Shown: piece after piece, positions 5,205 to 5,439 of the stretch
How the letters are laid out: every line of letters begins with the position of its first letter
How positions within the stretch are numbered: position 1 is the stretch's first letter
Assembly (NCBI GenBank): GCA_905192935.1
Contig: CAJJMX010000126.1
Span: forward strand, 1-5,439
Source: an uncultured Mailhella sp.
Lineage (GTDB): Bacteria; Desulfobacterota; Desulfovibrionia; Desulfovibrionales; Desulfovibrionaceae
Reading direction: 5' to 3'
DNA length: 5,439 nucleotides
Notes under the pieces: generated by a model
The model's input: the letters and a program-made list of their open reading frames with translations, nothing else
Databases searched by the model: none
What the model was told of the DNA's origin: nothing
Translations under genes and position numbers: made by a program

Positions 5205-5439
5205 ATGAACGGTATCTTTTCCGCACTCATTACCGTGTTCGGCATCATGTTTCTCGGTCTTCTGGCCGAGCGCCGCCGCATTCTCGCTCCCACCATGGCC
5301 CTGTGCCTCAACCAGTTCGTCTACTGGATAAGCCTGCCCGCCCTGCTCTTCACGCAGATGTGCTCCATCCCCATGGACGGCCAGGCCACCACCTTCATAT
5401 GGGCGACCCTCGCCGGGTCCCTGATCTGCTACCTCATCG
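5205..5439 (+). CDS. AEC-family permease, N-terminal part (cut by window end)
   Basis: From ATG 5205 the frame stays open to the window edge, giving 78 complete codons. It begins MNGIFSALITVFGIMFLGLL, a first membrane helix, followed by the basic turn AERRR and then LNQFVYWISLPALLFTQM (about 35-52), which is typical of the second segment of auxin efflux carrier (Mem_trans) proteins. A third hydrophobic segment starts near residue 63. Bacterial members move small organic acids such as malate or malonate, or have unknown substrates. About three quarters of the protein is missing here. AAGGA at 5188-5192 is a weak, rather distant Shine-Dalgarno. The frame is also open upstream for some distance, so the start is likely but not certain. 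The gap of 71 bases after the MFS gene has no clear terminator, so co-transcription is possible. Confidence 0.8.
   Translation, partial: MNGIFSALITVFGIMFLGLLAERRRILAPTMALCLNQFVYWISLPALLFTQMCSIPMDGQATTFIWATLAGSLICYLI

Overview
The window carries a ferrous-iron uptake operon, feoA-feoB, and two downstream transporter genes: a complete major facilitator superfamily (MFS) permease and the first 78 codons of an AEC (auxin efflux carrier) family permease. All genes read on the + strand. Genes are GC-rich with strong C/G at third codon positions, yet use ATA for isoleucine freely. Both the gene-free stretches and the AT-rich control region upstream of feoA fit a Desulfovibrionaceae-like anaerobe (Desulfovibrio, Bilophila or Mailhella type). 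That placement rests on FeoB sequence style and on operators that match the Desulfovibrio Fur consensus as I remember it. It is an inference, not a database result.

Layout. Positions 2-88 may be the C-terminal tail of a gene that starts before the window. Positions 89-690 hold no gene I can support. This stretch is pyrimidine-rich toward its 3' end and has several inverted repeats. Positions 700-870 form the feo control region: a TTGACA -35 element overlapped by a near-consensus Fur box (701-715), a long imperfect leader hairpin (762-806) followed by an unbroken U/C stretch and a T9 run, a second Fur-like box (841-855), and a strong Shine-Dalgarno. feoA (875-1108) and feoB (1105-3438) overlap by ATGA, so they are translationally coupled. 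A strong GC-rich hairpin (3491-3518) closes the operon. Positions 3521-3858 are gene-free and pyrimidine-rich, with a 9-bp tandem repeat. The MFS gene is 3859-5133 and the truncated AEC gene runs from 5205 to the window end.

How the parts work together. Iron-loaded Fur would repress the feo promoter when Fe(II) is sufficient. On iron depletion, FeoB (a G-protein-coupled inner-membrane Fe(II) permease) and its small SH3-like partner FeoA are made from one transcript. The terminator separates them from the MFS gene, which resembles the EntS/MFS_3 group of exporters. A link to metal or siderophore handling is suggested only by position. No clearly new system is visible. The points most worth a second look are the twin Fur boxes around a structured leader, the CxxC N-terminal extension and the coiled-coil insert of FeoB, and the fixed ATA-CGN coding of every Ile-Arg pair.
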